Positions 5,835 to 6,115 of a DNA stretch of 6,115 bases are shown piece by piece (the stretch's first letter is position 1; each line of letters starts with the position of its first letter). Location: contig JAEYQF010000038.1 in assembly GCA_023410155.1 (NCBI GenBank), positions 1 to 6,115 of the forward strand, read 5' to 3'. Source of the DNA: Verrucomicrobiota bacterium (lineage in GTDB: Bacteria; Verrucomicrobiota; Verrucomicrobiia; Opitutales; Opitutaceae). The notes under the pieces were generated by a model. It was not told the DNA's origin, did not search any database, and saw nothing but the letters and a program-made list of their open reading frames with translations. A program made the position numbers and the translations under genes.

Positions 5835-6115
5835 ATGTCAGATACAGTCCCGTCCGGTGAGCCGACCTCGGCTCCTGCGACACCCGGCGCCGCGACACCC
5901 GCGGCCCCGGCGGCCGAAGCGGCGCCCACGGGCACGTTCGGCCAGACCCGCGGCTCCGGCCTCGCCCGCGGCAAACGCCCCCAGCCCCAGTCCGCCAGCA
6001 CTGCCAAGGCTCCCGTCGCTTCCGGCGACTACAAACCCAGCGCGCTTGAAGTCATCAAGCCGCAGAGCGAATACAAAAACCCGTTCACCGGTGAAACCAC
6101 CGCCGTGAGCGCGCC
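5835..6115 (+). CDS. Unrecognised protein with Pro/Ala-rich N-terminus, 3' end cut by window edge
   Basis: An open frame runs from ATG at 5835 to the right edge (93 complete codons) with the GC-rich third positions of its neighbours, which supports real coding. The first ~33 residues are Pro/Ala/Thr-rich (starting MSDTVPSGEPTSAPATPGAA) with no signal peptide. A basic GLARGKRPQPQ segment follows, and then a less biased stretch, YKPSALEVIKPQSEYKNPFTG. This looks like a disordered tail leading into a folded domain outside the window. I do not recognise the family. The A-rich leader (AACCAAAACCAACAAC) immediately upstream and the hairpin just before it favour 5835. An in-frame ATG at 5808 would add nine residues. 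There is no Shine-Dalgarno. It diverges from the dUTPase-like gene. Confidence 0.6.
   Translation, partial: MSDTVPSGEPTSAPATPGAATPAAPAAEAAPTGTFGQTRGSGLARGKRPQPQSASTAKAPVASGDYKPSALEVIKPQSEYKNPFTGETTAVSA

Noticed and set aside
5243..6007. 254-codon minus-strand open frame overlapping the dUTPase and the last gene
   Set aside because: Its product is Arg/Pro-rich, with no motif, and lies in a different frame from the dUTPase-like protein that explains the region.

Overview
This is a GC-rich bacterial window with six protein genes on both strands: two cut by the window edges and four complete. The mix suggests a Verrucomicrobiota-like bacterium, possibly Opitutaceae. It includes a large DUF748/AsmA-type envelope protein, a VUT-family queuosine-precursor transporter, a free-standing YiiD-C-type thioesterase, a short all-alpha dUTPase, and mostly no clear Shine-Dalgarno sites. 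The taxonomic guess is inference only. No rRNA, tRNA, CRISPR array, insertion sequence or phage gene is visible.

Layout. Positions 1-2480 (minus) hold 826 codons of a DUF748 protein with one N-terminal membrane anchor; its C-terminal end lies beyond the left edge. A 133-base divergent spacer separates it from a plus-strand pair. The pair is a queuosine/7-deazapurine precursor transporter (2614-3378) and an adenosine/adenine deaminase-family enzyme (3375-4418), joined by an ATGA stop/start overlap. After 141 bases comes a hotdog-fold thioesterase-like gene (4560-5021, plus). A 226-base convergent spacer follows, carrying a hairpin whose loop is the thioesterase stop codon and a degenerate 22-base-period tandem repeat. 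Next is a short dUTPase-like NTP pyrophosphohydrolase (5248-5619, minus). A second divergent spacer, rich in inverted repeats, leads to the start of an unrecognised Pro/Ala-rich protein (5835 to the right edge, plus).

How the genes fit together. The clearest functional unit is the overlapping transporter/deaminase pair, which reads as a purine or 7-deazapurine uptake-and-processing module. The dUTPase would sanitise the nucleotide pool. The DUF748 protein probably works in the cell envelope. The thioesterase may act on acyl-CoA or acyl-ACP. Nothing in the sequence ties these last three to the pair. No clearly new multi-gene system is evident. The points most worth checking are the coupled transporter/deaminase pair, the 22-base repeat array and the structured spacer at 5620-5834.
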